Assembly: GCA_029555965.1 (NCBI GenBank)
Contig: JAKQHY010000136.1
Location: 50,847-114,846, forward strand
Direction: 5' to 3'
Length of the DNA stretch: 64,000 nt
Origin: Chloroflexota bacterium
Lineage (GTDB): Bacteria; Chloroflexota; Anaerolineae; B4-G1; SLSP01
Shown here: positions 55,001 to 61,918 of the stretch, one piece after another
How the letters are laid out: each line of letters starts with the position of its first letter
How positions within the stretch are numbered: the first letter of the stretch is position 1
Made by a program: the position numbers and the translations under genes
The notes under the pieces: model-generated
What the model was told of the DNA's origin: nothing
The model's database searches: none
Seen by the model: only the letters and a program-made list of their open reading frames with translations

Positions 55001-56039
55001 CTACGCGGATGCCGGTTGGACGACCTACCAGCTCACGCATACCTGGACCATCTCCACCTACGGCGCCTATGTGATGCCGCGTATTGTCTACGCCTGGTTC
55101 AAGGATGCGCAAGCTGCCGTCTACGGGCCATTCCAGGATGACATTGTTTACGATCCCGTCGCACCGCAGGGCAGTGTGCGTATCGCCGGCGTCACGCTGC
55201 AACGACTTAACCCCACAGCAGTGGTGACACTGCACCTGGAAGCCAGCGACGACAACAGTGGCGTGGCCGCTATGCGATTAGGCGAGGACACCCTGGAAAA
55301 CGCCACCTGGCAGCCGTTTAGCGATACCGTCACCCGGACGCTTCAAAGTGACATCGTTTACGTCCAATTCCAGGATAACGCGGGCAACCTCTCGGCACTC
55401 TATGGCAGCGATAGCAGCGAACACGCCCTTGCCAGCCCTCTGCTCAACGTGACCCTTAGCGGCCCAACCCTGGGCCTCACTCATACCGCCTACACATTCA
55501 CGGCGGATGTGTCGTCGGTCACAGCGACGCTTCCTATCACCTACCTCTGGCAAGTAACCGGGCAAACGCCGATTACCCATGCCGCAACGTTAAATACCCG
55601 CAGTATCCTTAGTTTTACGTGGGGTGTAGCCGGAACCCAGATGCTCACTGTGACGGCGTTGAATAAGCCGGGAATGACCACGGGGACGCACAGTATCACC
55701 ATTATGAGCAGTACACCTTCGTGCGCGCACCCGATGATCGGAGTTGACATTCAACCAGCAGAGGGTGGTATGTCCACTTTTTACATGGATACTCTATACT
55801 CGTTCGTTGCCATCCCCAGCCCGCTCAACGCCACCCAACCTATTACCTATACCTGGTCACCCATACCCTACAATGAACAAGGTAACTCAGTCGCCATCTA
55901 TCAATGGAGCGCACCGGGGACATACACTATCACCTTGACCACGCAAAACTGCGGTGGCATCCCGGTAACGACCCAAAAGGTGGTCACGGTGCAAACAGCG
56001 CAACACCGTATCTATCTGCCTTTAGTGCTGCGCGAGTAA
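52068..56039 (+). CDS. Secreted DUF333 and papain-like (C1A) cysteine protease
   Basis: The 1323-residue protein has a signal-like helix (8-20). DUF333 occupies about 48-130 in two copies (AVYCAEVMGY, TYCAEAGYHTE). Residues 175-370 are a complete C1A papain domain: oxyanion Gln194, catalytic Cys201 (CGSCWAF), His339 (NHAVVVVGY) and Asn357 (VRNSWG). Downstream are Ig-like repeats (SVKIDKTPPIAASD-type), two SprB/CARDB-like strands with SSSFRLGDTAGQPAA repeats, a Pro/Thr linker and two PKD-like domains. It ends IYLPLVLRE. It is exported and likely surface-displayed. GGAGG lies before the ATG. Confidence 0.85.
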   Translation: MNFTLKLWLRSLALGIVLLSLRTATVQITATSPVDLPDIQDQLLMMKDPAAVYCAEVMGYNHEVVTMPDGSQYGLCQLPDGNTCNEWNFYAGTCGEAYTYCAEAGYHTETRDDGADTFAATYAVCITQDGKEIGSISQLTNLAAHATSSQANTVSVSPLSPTPLDRLPSAITAPPSFDWRNYNGSNWLTGVKNQGNICGSCWAFAAVGVTEAHHNIIFSNPDLDLNLAEQDIVSCSGAGGCGGGWTPSALHYIAEDGVVDEACFPYQASDVACSKCAGWTERLTHIDSFRAFQPDIASLKETVVTYGPTYVSMGIDSDYGGYFDSNRVYHCNDDSGTNHAVVVVGYNDSGNYWLVRNSWGSDWNGDGYFKVGYGECAIDSTIAGYVYTIPPVTTVTLSGSSGYNGWYATDVIVTLTADEPVAWTRYRVDSGDWQVYNAPFVLSSAGTHLIEYYSRDKFAAEETPKSTSVKIDKTPPIAASDVRPSGWTGPYTGDTTPAFAWNAATDSDSGFAGYYVAVDDHTPDGSGGNDWWAGNVTTFNVPGALPEGQHRFAVTSKDNAGNTNPVDGGSDAPYYLFSVDINPPTIPQITISGPGCSGIPNNGWQNTCYTPTFSWTSSDSVSGVKDYRYYWGTSASGVPATVTTTTTFAPGVIAPAGSVASMYFNLTARDSLNHESGRASFGVRYDGAPPTVTLVINGGGETTNQVNVWLDLTVADAGSGVDQMRFSNNGLEWTAWEAYSSSKPWRLPALDRRAHTLYAQVRDRAGNASSVASDSITLDFYPVAPHSASFRICDAVVDIGGSGELTSVSFHLVSAIGQSWATGATANSSAGHTARSGFLAALDGCRPITHSVTTNYTVTQWVVASGGNLRGSSSFRLGDTAGQPAASGNNAFTSTSFTLSSGFWAQITGTVPMTTPVEPTPPPPTPMPIPTPGPTSIPQPGSFGVSINDGALYTHDPDVTVNTWAPDVTQVRLSNDGGYADAGWTTYQLTHTWTISTYGAYVMPRIVYAWFKDAQAAVYGPFQDDIVYDPVAPQGSVRIAGVTLQRLNPTAVVTLHLEASDDNSGVAAMRLGEDTLENATWQPFSDTVTRTLQSDIVYVQFQDNAGNLSALYGSDSSEHALASPLLNVTLSGPTLGLTHTAYTFTADVSSVTATLPITYLWQVTGQTPITHAATLNTRSILSFTWGVAGTQMLTVTALNKPGMTTGTHSITIMSSTPSCAHPMIGVDIQPAEGGMSTFYMDTLYSFVAIPSPLNATQPITYTWSPIPYNEQGNSVAIYQWSAPGTYTITLTTQNCGGIPVTTQKVVTVQTAQHRIYLPLVLRE

Positions 56040-56128
56040 GCCTGACTTCTTTAAACCTGACGTCCTGTATGGTCACCATGACATGGTAGACACAGCAAGG
56101 CAGCAAGGTAGTGTGGCAGAGTAAAACA

Positions 56129-56160
56129 ACGCCGGCCAGGGCTAATGCTCTGGCCGGCGT
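56129..56160 (+). terminator. Terminator-like hairpin after the papain-like protease gene
   Basis: An 11-bp GC-rich stem (ACGCCGGCCAG, 56129-56139, and complement 56150-56160) is 90 nt past the stop. The following bases include ATTATT-like sequence but no clear T-run, so a factor-independent role is probable but not certain. Confidence 0.55.
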
Positions 56161-56593
56161 CATAGTTATTTACGGTATCGGCGGACAGCACGAACACGGT
56201 CCCGGCCCCGGCCCCGGCCCGCCGCCGCCACCACCCGGCGGTGGGGTGGGTACGGGCGGCGGGGCCGGCAGCAGTTCCGGCAACTCCCCCGCATCCGGCG
56301 GATTCAGGTTCCTCAGAGAAGTCGGCTGATTGGGCGGGACTGATAGGCAGAAACATCCCCGCTGACAGTTTTTGCCCGTCGCCGGCCGCGTCAGGCCAGA
56401 TTCAGGCCTTTTGAGCTGTTATTTGAGCGCAATGAGGAGGGGGTAGAGGTCAGCGGAATTATCCACCGTATCTGTAGGGGAGTACCGTAATGTGGCGTCA
56501 CGGGTTGGCGGCCACCGGGGCATCTGTAGTGCGCGGCGCCTGGCCGCTAAAGGTGGTCGGGGCCTGCCGCAAAAGTCGGGCAGCGTTCCACTT
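56161..56593. other. GC-rich stretch with no supported gene
   Basis: A Pro/Gly-rich frame on the minus strand (about 56420-56165, with PAPPPVPTPPPG and a cysteine-rich end CSCCPPIP) has no ATG, GTG or TTG start and may be the end of a lost gene. A 43-bp repeat copy lies at 56445-56487. The CCGGCC run at 56200-56220 is low-complexity. Confidence 0.5.
56445..56487 (+). repeat. 43-bp direct repeat, copy 2
   Basis: The same 43 bases as at 48824-48866 with one mismatch (CCACCG instead of CCACCC). The 7.6 kb between the copies holds the three YQGRL genes and the papain-like protease. Confidence 0.85.
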
Positions 56594-56791
56594 TTAGCGG
56601 AGGGTAAAGCGGGACGGCTGGGAGGCACGGGATACCGTGGCGCCGCCGCCACGCTTGTACCGCGGCCAATCCGCCAGCAGCAGCGCGCCGGCCAGCGCCA
56701 ACGCATACGGGCCGCCGGACACCAACGCCACCAGCAACAACACACTACCATCCAACCACAGTAACGCAATGCGTGTGATCCAGGTTTCCAT
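56594..56791 (-). CDS. Small membrane protein
   Basis: A 65-residue protein starts inside the stop of the preceding gene (TGATG), so it is translationally coupled. It has two short hydrophobic stretches (ITRIALLWLDGSVLLLVALV and YALALAGALLLA) and a basic tail. Many conjugative or plasmid operons end in such proteins, but no family is recognised. The longer frame from 56938 is not used because the coupled ATG fits better. Confidence 0.6.
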   Translation of the reverse strand: METWITRIALLWLDGSVLLLVALVSGGPYALALAGALLLADWPRYKRGGGATVSRASQPSRFTLR

Positions 56792-58398
56792 CAGTTTTCT
56801 CCCACAGGTAACGGTTGGGCATTCCCGCCGCGTTGCCGATGCTTGAGCCGGCACATCGCACGCGCGGCGGTGGCCGGGATTTCCTCCGCCGGGACGCCGC
56901 TTTCCCAGCGATCCACCATCGCCGGCGACGGCAGCCAATGATCTACCAGTGCATCAAAGGTGAAGATCGCTAACATTCCCTTCTCCACCAGCGTCGGCGT
57001 CTGCCGCAAGTCGGCAGCCAATTTGCCCAACGCGCGTTGTAACAGCCGGGCTTCCGGCGCGGCCGGCGCGACATAGTACACCCCGGCGAACCCGGCCTGG
57101 CCGTAGTTGTGCATGGTCCAGCGCAGCTTTTGCTTCAATGCCTGATTCGCATACCGCCCGCGCTCGCACTCTATGCACAGCCGGGTCATTGGCCCGCCGC
57201 GCGCCTGCAACTCTACGAACAAATCCGGTACACTGCATTTCTCATCACCCGCCTTGTCGGGATTCCGGCATTCGCCATATTCACGCTGATAGCCGTCCGG
57301 GATACCTTCAGCCAGATCAAACACCTCGATAGTAAAGGGGTTCTCCGGCAGTAGCTGCCCATTGAGGATGACATTGCGGGTGGCGCGGATCAACCACCAG
57401 GTAAGCGCGGAGGCCTCCGTAACGTGGTATTTGCCCAGGAACTCTTTGAGGGGGACCGGATCACACCCGAAACGCGCGCGATACTGCGCGGCGCCGGCAG
57501 CTCCGATCTGTAATAGCCGGGGATTGCAAAACCCCGCGTGCCGCGGGGTGACCGGCGCCTTGTACAAGCCTAACAGATGCTGCTGCATTAGCACTTCCAC
57601 CATATCCCGGAACATTGCCGGCGAGTGGCCGGTGGCTTGCACAAAGGCTGGCTCGGCTTTTTCCCAAGCGGGTTCCCGCCCAATGATGCGCCAGGCTTCG
57701 ATGGCGGCATCCGGCAGGGTGGGGTCAGATAGGGATACCAGGGGATTGTTCACCGGCGTCACGACCGGCGGGGGTGTCACGACGGCGGGTGACGGCGGCG
57801 TAGGGAGCGCCACCGGTGGCGGGGCTGCGGCCACCTGTTGATTCAGCCGTGGCAATTGTTGCCGGGCCAGTTCCGCCAGGTGGGCCAGACTGGCTGCGCC
57901 AGAGAACGGCACATTCAGGGCTGTCAGGTATGCACGCAGTACGGCGCTGGCGTCCGCAACGTCCGGTGTGATCGTTGGTGCGGACTCCGGTGCGGTGCCC
58001 GCCGCTTCCCTGTTTGCCCGCGTAGACCACTGCTGCGTGATAGTTGGTAAGTGCTGCTGGGCCAGCGCGATCACGGCAGAGGGCGCGGCATCGGGTGCGG
58101 AGGTTATGCCGAAAATTTCCAGGCATTGGCGCAGCACCGTCATGGCGGCAGCCGTGTCCGGCGCGGGCGAGCGGGCAGTGGATAGCGTCCCTAACATTTC
58201 TTCGGCATAGCGCAGGACGTCGGCGCGGGCGGCGGTCGCCTGCCCCCAGGTCACCGAAAAGAGCGTGGTCAGGTATTTGCCCAGCAGTTCTTCGGCGCGT
58301 TTCTGCCGATAAGTGGCGGTGGCCAATTGCTCCTGGTCGTGCGCCAGTTGCGCCCGCAGCAGTTGGATGATGGCATTTTCGGCAAATGCTTCACTCAT
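56791..58398 (-). CDS. PD-(D/E)XK-like / replication-relaxation-like protein
   Basis: A 535-residue protein. The first 210 residues are helical with Pro/Ala-rich linkers; about 220-310 look like a winged-helix region (LQIGAAGAAQYRARFG). About 390-480 carry SVPDLFVELQARG, LCIECERGRYANQ and LKQKLRWTMHNYG, an order matching a PD-(D/E)XK nuclease-like core as in replication-relaxation family proteins of plasmids and integrative elements. Start at 58398 overlaps the stop of the upstream gene. Whether the core is catalytic is uncertain. It probably acts in replication or DNA transfer of the local mobile element. Confidence 0.55.
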   Translation of the reverse strand: MSEAFAENAIIQLLRAQLAHDQEQLATATYRQKRAEELLGKYLTTLFSVTWGQATAARADVLRYAEEMLGTLSTARSPAPDTAAAMTVLRQCLEIFGITSAPDAAPSAVIALAQQHLPTITQQWSTRANREAAGTAPESAPTITPDVADASAVLRAYLTALNVPFSGAASLAHLAELARQQLPRLNQQVAAAPPPVALPTPPSPAVVTPPPVVTPVNNPLVSLSDPTLPDAAIEAWRIIGREPAWEKAEPAFVQATGHSPAMFRDMVEVLMQQHLLGLYKAPVTPRHAGFCNPRLLQIGAAGAAQYRARFGCDPVPLKEFLGKYHVTEASALTWWLIRATRNVILNGQLLPENPFTIEVFDLAEGIPDGYQREYGECRNPDKAGDEKCSVPDLFVELQARGGPMTRLCIECERGRYANQALKQKLRWTMHNYGQAGFAGVYYVAPAAPEARLLQRALGKLAADLRQTPTLVEKGMLAIFTFDALVDHWLPSPAMVDRWESGVPAEEIPATAARAMCRLKHRQRGGNAQPLPVGEN

Positions 58399-58918
58399 TG
58401 CGCCATACCTCGCGGCATAATGGATAGTGCAGGCCAACGACGGCCTCCTCCAATTCGGCGCGTACGGTATCCGCCAGGGTCAACGCCTCGCCGGCGGCCT
58501 GGAGTTGCGCCAGGTCATGGTTGCCCAGGTAGGCCAGCAGATCTTCGGCAGCCAGAATGTAGGTATCACGCACCTGGGCCAACCGTTCCCCTAACATAGT
58601 ATAGACGGTGGGCGGGTCCGGCAGGGTGATTTGTTCCAACCGGGTGGCGAGGTCGGTCGCGCGCCCGGCGCGGCGAAACGCCTCCGCGCTGCTGACCGGT
58701 GCGGTTTGCGCCGCGAGGGTATGGAGTTCTGGCGCGATGGCCGCCATTTCGGTTAACGCGGCGGCAGCGCGGGCCAGATACTGTTGTTGCGCCAGCCGAT
58801 ACGGGGACAATACCAGGGGCTGCGCCGTCAATGCGTCGCAGGGCGCAGTGGCGTAGCCGACGAGCGGTGGGACAATCAAGAGCAGCCCGGCAATGAGGGC
58901 GATGAGCCAGTTGCGCAT
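58391..58918 (-). CDS. Exported or membrane-anchored protein of unknown function
   Basis: A 175-residue protein with an N-terminal hydrophobic helix (WLIALIAGLLLIVPPLVGYA). The rest is strongly helical, Ala/Leu/Glu-rich, like a coiled or helical bundle, with two cysteines (PCDAL, LCREV). The start at 58918 is preceded by GGAG at good spacing; the ATG at 58924 abuts it. It overlaps the next gene by eight bases. Neighbours suggest a role in a mobile-element operon. Family not recognised. Confidence 0.6.
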   Translation of the reverse strand: MRNWLIALIAGLLLIVPPLVGYATAPCDALTAQPLVLSPYRLAQQQYLARAAAALTEMAAIAPELHTLAAQTAPVSSAEAFRRAGRATDLATRLEQITLPDPPTVYTMLGERLAQVRDTYILAAEDLLAYLGNHDLAQLQAAGEALTLADTVRAELEEAVVGLHYPLCREVWRNE

Positions 58919-59121
58919 TTTCATCTCCGTGTTATAGTTTAGTTAGATCACCCGCGCGGAGCACGTTTCCAGGGCTAGCGGCCTGGTATGAGAGCTTACC
59001 GGGAGCGGTCGCCGTTCCAAAGGAGAAGTCACCCGGACTTCTCTTTTTTGTTGGCTATCATCGCCCCGGCTTGCCTGCCGGCGTACCGCCGTAGCCCCCC
59101 TACCGGGACAAGCCGCGGGGT

Positions 59122-59300
59122 CGTTGTGCCGGGCCGCGGCGGATACCGGGTAGTCAGGCCGGATGACTCCCGGGCTAGTCGGGGGTAACCACCAGGTTCG
59201 GGGCGTTGTGCCGGGCCGAGGCGGATACCGGGCAGTCCAGGCCGAGCGACTCCCGGTGAGGCGCGAGCAATCACCAGGGCGTTGTGCCGGGTCAGGGCGA
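59122..59300. repeat. Imperfect GC-rich direct repeats
   Basis: The phrase CGTTGTGCCGGGCCG followed by GGCGGATACCGGG occurs at 59122 and 59204, with a shortened third copy at 59280 (spacing 82 and 76). It lies in the gene-free 58919-59327 gap and continues up to the ssb stop. No gene is supported in the gap. Confidence 0.65.
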
Positions 59301-59327
59301 CTGGCCGCAGCGGCGCTATGCGCTCCC

Positions 59328-59735
59328 TCAGTTCTCCGACACTTGTAGCAATTCCCGTAGCCAGTTCTGCGTCGCCACGTCCATGGTCGCTACTTGCTCG
59401 GCCAGGCGTTGTCTATCCAGCTCCGCCGCTTTGCCGCCGAGTCGCAGTACTTTCTGCGCGACGACGGAACTGTGAAACGTCGCGCCGCCGTCGTCATTGT
59501 CAATGTACCCGGCGATGAATACGGTGTCACCTACCTGCACTTCGGCCAGCAACGCGGCGTTCGCTTCCCATCCCACCACCGTATGCCAGGTGGTCTTGTC
59601 TTGTAGCGCCCCGGCCAAATCGCGCCACTTGCGCACCGTTGCCAGCCGTGCGCGGGTCTGCTGCCGCCCGCTCTCACTCACCGGGCGCACCTCCAACCGC
59701 CCGATGCGGCCGATCAAAAACACCTGGTTAAACAT
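59328..59735 (-). CDS. ssb: Single-stranded DNA-binding protein
   Basis: A 135-residue SSB with the standard OB-fold opening (MFNQVFLIGRIGRLEVRP), then TWHTVVGW and GDTVFIAGYID, followed by a basic loop and Val/Gln-rich strands. It is shorter than chromosomal SSBs, and its C-terminus (NWLRELLQVSEN) lacks the acidic DDDIPF-type tip of host SSBs, which is usual for plasmid and phage copies. The start at 59735 has AGGTCAAGG upstream. It overlaps the preceding gene by 8 nt. It fits DNA transfer or replication of the mobile element. Confidence 0.85.
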   Translation of the reverse strand: MFNQVFLIGRIGRLEVRPVSESGRQQTRARLATVRKWRDLAGALQDKTTWHTVVGWEANAALLAEVQVGDTVFIAGYIDNDDGGATFHSSVVAQKVLRLGGKAAELDRQRLAEQVATMDVATQNWLRELLQVSEN

Positions 59736-60162
59736 CCTTGACCTCCCACTGTCCAATGACGATGGCTTGTCCCTGCAACTGCCCGCAACCCGTCAACCAT
59801 TGTCCCAACTGTGGCACGTTCCCAGCGCCGGCCAACGTCACGGACACCGGTACAGTCCCCTTATTCCCCTGCACTTGCACCGTAGTAGCGTTCACCGCAA
59901 CCACCGGTCCGGCAATATGCACAAAGTTCCCCGCTACGGCGCGGCCTGCCGGCGCAATGACGATGTACCGTAATTCGTCCGTATCTCCCCGCTGCACCGT
60001 CACCCGCAAGGGCCGTTTCAACGGCGGTAACTGGCATTGGCGCGGATCGCCACCCGCCAACGCTACTAGGAAGCGAATCAGTCGTACCGTTCCGGCTTCC
60101 CTCACGCGCCCGGCTTTCCCGTTCCCGTGGTTTTTACCCGTGCCTCGTTCCGTTATCCCCAT
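59728..60162 (-). CDS. Small OB-fold-like protein coupled to ssb
   Basis: A 144-residue protein with a basic N-terminal 35 residues and a strand-rich remainder (LRVTVQRGDTDELRYIVIA, NFVHIAGPVVAVNATTVQVQ, PQLGQWLTGCGQLQGQ). The pattern resembles the OB-fold barrel of single-stranded DNA-binding proteins, and its 3' end overlaps the ssb start by 8 nt, which suggests both proteins work together on single-stranded DNA. The assignment is by pattern only. The ATG at 60162 has AAGGG nine bases upstream. Confidence 0.5.
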   Translation of the reverse strand: MGITERGTGKNHGNGKAGRVREAGTVRLIRFLVALAGGDPRQCQLPPLKRPLRVTVQRGDTDELRYIVIAPAGRAVAGNFVHIAGPVVAVNATTVQVQGNKGTVPVSVTLAGAGNVPQLGQWLTGCGQLQGQAIVIGQWEVKDV

Positions 60163-60275
60163 GTGTTTTTACCCTTTTTCTGACCCTGGATCACCGGCAC
60201 TATTCACTGCGGCCTTCCCATATCAGTCCCCCGGTTAAATACCAGGGGAAACCCACGTATATGTCCTGATACCTG

Positions 60276-60363
60276 CTGAACCTGTTTTTCTAACCCGTGA
60301 ACCTGCTGAACCTGCCGAACCTGTTTTTCTAACTTATGCATCTACTGAACCTGTTTTTCTAAC
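60276..60363 (-). repeat. Iteron-like direct repeats
   Basis: Three copies of CTGAACCTGTTTTTCTAAC (60276-60294; 60315-60333 with CCG instead of CTG; 60345-60363) plus extra GAACCTG units. They lie in the only clear gap of the right-hand operon, just past the stop of the 163-residue gene. Such repeats occur in plasmid origins and partition sites; no DnaA box was seen. Confidence 0.6.
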
Positions 60364-60365
60364 TT

Positions 60366-60857
60366 TTAGACCGCAGGAGTACATAGCTCGCGCAAGGTTT
60401 GCTGGATGCGCTCCAACGCCGCCAGGGTATCCGGCGTAACCTGCTCCTGGACGCTGGCGGCTACGACCCGTAACTGCCGCGCCGCCCGGCGGAGGGCGCC
60501 GGCGGTGGCGGCGGTAGCCGGCGGCGACGACGGCGGAATGATCTCCAATGCCGTCAACAGATACGCCGTGCCGAGCGCCCCGATGCCTTTGCCGAACCGC
60601 AGGTCAGCGAAATACGTGGCGCGCAGCGCCTCTGCCAGCGCCCCTAATGTCGTCAGCGTCTGCGCGTTCGCCAGATTGACCACATAGTTGATCACCCGGC
60701 TCGCCAGGGTGTCATAGCCAAACACCACGCGCCAGCGGACATCTGACCGGGGTGGGGGCGGCGTAGCGCGCCACTCCGGGCCGAATACCTGTGCCAGGGG
60801 CGTGACCTCGCTAACCTCGATCCATGGTGGCTGTAAAACCTGGCGTTCCATTCTCAT
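60366..60857 (-). CDS. Hypothetical protein in mobile-element operon
   Basis: A 163-residue protein, mostly helical, with a Pro-rich early segment (WRATPPPPRSDV) and a hydrophobic stretch (IGALGTAYLLTALEIIPP) not long enough to be a certain membrane helix. It lies 4 nt after the preceding gene and ends just before the iteron-like repeats. No family was recognised. Confidence 0.55.
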   Translation of the reverse strand: MRMERQVLQPPWIEVSEVTPLAQVFGPEWRATPPPPRSDVRWRVVFGYDTLASRVINYVVNLANAQTLTTLGALAEALRATYFADLRFGKGIGALGTAYLLTALEIIPPSSPPATAATAGALRRAARQLRVVAASVQEQVTPDTLAALERIQQTLRELCTPAV

Positions 60858-60861
60858 ACCT

Positions 60862-61884
60862 TTACCGTACCTTCAATGTGGGTGATGTAGCAGGGGGGAG
60901 ATAGTGCAACGTCCAGGGCGCCTGCCGGGGAATCGCCGGTGCGACGCCGTTGAGTTGCTGTTGTACCAGATGATTCCACACGGCTAACACTTCGACCCGC
61001 GTTTGGGGATCGGTCAGGGGATAGACCTTTTCCCCCGCCGCCAGCTGCTTGCCCGGCGCGGTCGGGGTGAACTGATAGACGGTCTGCGTTACTACATCGG
61101 TCACGCGGAACTCCGGGGGATCGGTGCTCAGAGTGGCAGCCACGTTCGGGACAAGGCGTACCGCCGTACCCAGGGTATCGGTGATGATTTGGGCCAGAAG
61201 CAGTCGCCAGGCCTGGGCATCGGCCGCTAACCGCCCCTCTACCTCGCGCCGTTGCGCCGCCACGCGCGCCGATTCATCTTCCGTCAGTTGGCGCCGTTTC
61301 AGCGCCAAATCCTGGCGCGTGTAGTGGACGAGACGCCATGACAGTCCCAGACCTCCGACGCATAACAGCGCGCCGACGAGCGCCCCGCCGGCTTGCGCCC
61401 AGACGGGAAGGGCCGCGATGCGTTCCTGGACCTGCTGGACGACGACTTGTACCGGATGCGGGCGCGTGATCACTGTGGTAGCCGTGATCACTTCTGTGAC
61501 GGTCAGCGTCGCCGTCGCGGTAGGTAAAGCCAACAGTGGTTCCGGTGTGGCTTTCAGCGGGGCGGCGGTCGGCGACTCTGGTGTAGCCGTATCTGGCGGC
61601 GGCGCCGGGGTAGTCGTGTCCAGCGCCACCGGAACAGGCAAGGGCGCCGGCGTCATAGTCGGCGGTTCTGGCGTGGCGGTGGGCGGCTCCGGTGTCGGCG
61701 TGGGCAGCGCCGGGGGCTTTTCCACCGGCACGTCTGTGGGCTTCGGCTCCGCCGTCGGGTAAATCGGCGCCACCGTAGCTGGCGCGGGGGTCGGCGGCGG
61801 CGTACCTTTTTGGGCGCCCACCGGCAACCCTACATTACACACGATCAACAGTCCTAAACTACATAACCAACGATGTGCCTTCAT
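60862..61884 (-). CDS. Exported Pro/Thr-rich protein with a membrane segment
   Basis: The 340-residue protein has a signal peptide (KAHRWLCSLGLLIVCNVG), then about 110 residues of Pro/Thr-rich repeats (PTPTPEPPTATPEPPTMTPA), a central membrane helix (AGGALVGALLCVGGLGLSW) and a charged C-terminal half (LALKRRQLTEDESARVAAQRR) that may form a coiled coil in the cytoplasm. Start 61884 is chosen for its ribosome site; the frame from 62070 is long and basic. The layout resembles conjugation membrane components, but none was recognised. The gene is 34 nt after the upstream stop. Confidence 0.6.
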   Translation of the reverse strand: MKAHRWLCSLGLLIVCNVGLPVGAQKGTPPPTPAPATVAPIYPTAEPKPTDVPVEKPPALPTPTPEPPTATPEPPTMTPAPLPVPVALDTTTPAPPPDTATPESPTAAPLKATPEPLLALPTATATLTVTEVITATTVITRPHPVQVVVQQVQERIAALPVWAQAGGALVGALLCVGGLGLSWRLVHYTRQDLALKRRQLTEDESARVAAQRREVEGRLAADAQAWRLLLAQIITDTLGTAVRLVPNVAATLSTDPPEFRVTDVVTQTVYQFTPTAPGKQLAAGEKVYPLTDPQTRVEVLAVWNHLVQQQLNGVAPAIPRQAPWTLHYLPPATSPTLKVR

Positions 61885-61918
61885 CCTGGTCCCTACCTGT
61901 CTAGCCGCTGGTGGCAGC

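Noticed and set aside
56419..56769. 116-codon minus-strand frame
   Set aside because: It overlaps the coupled small membrane protein in another frame and is Cys/Trp-rich in an implausible way.
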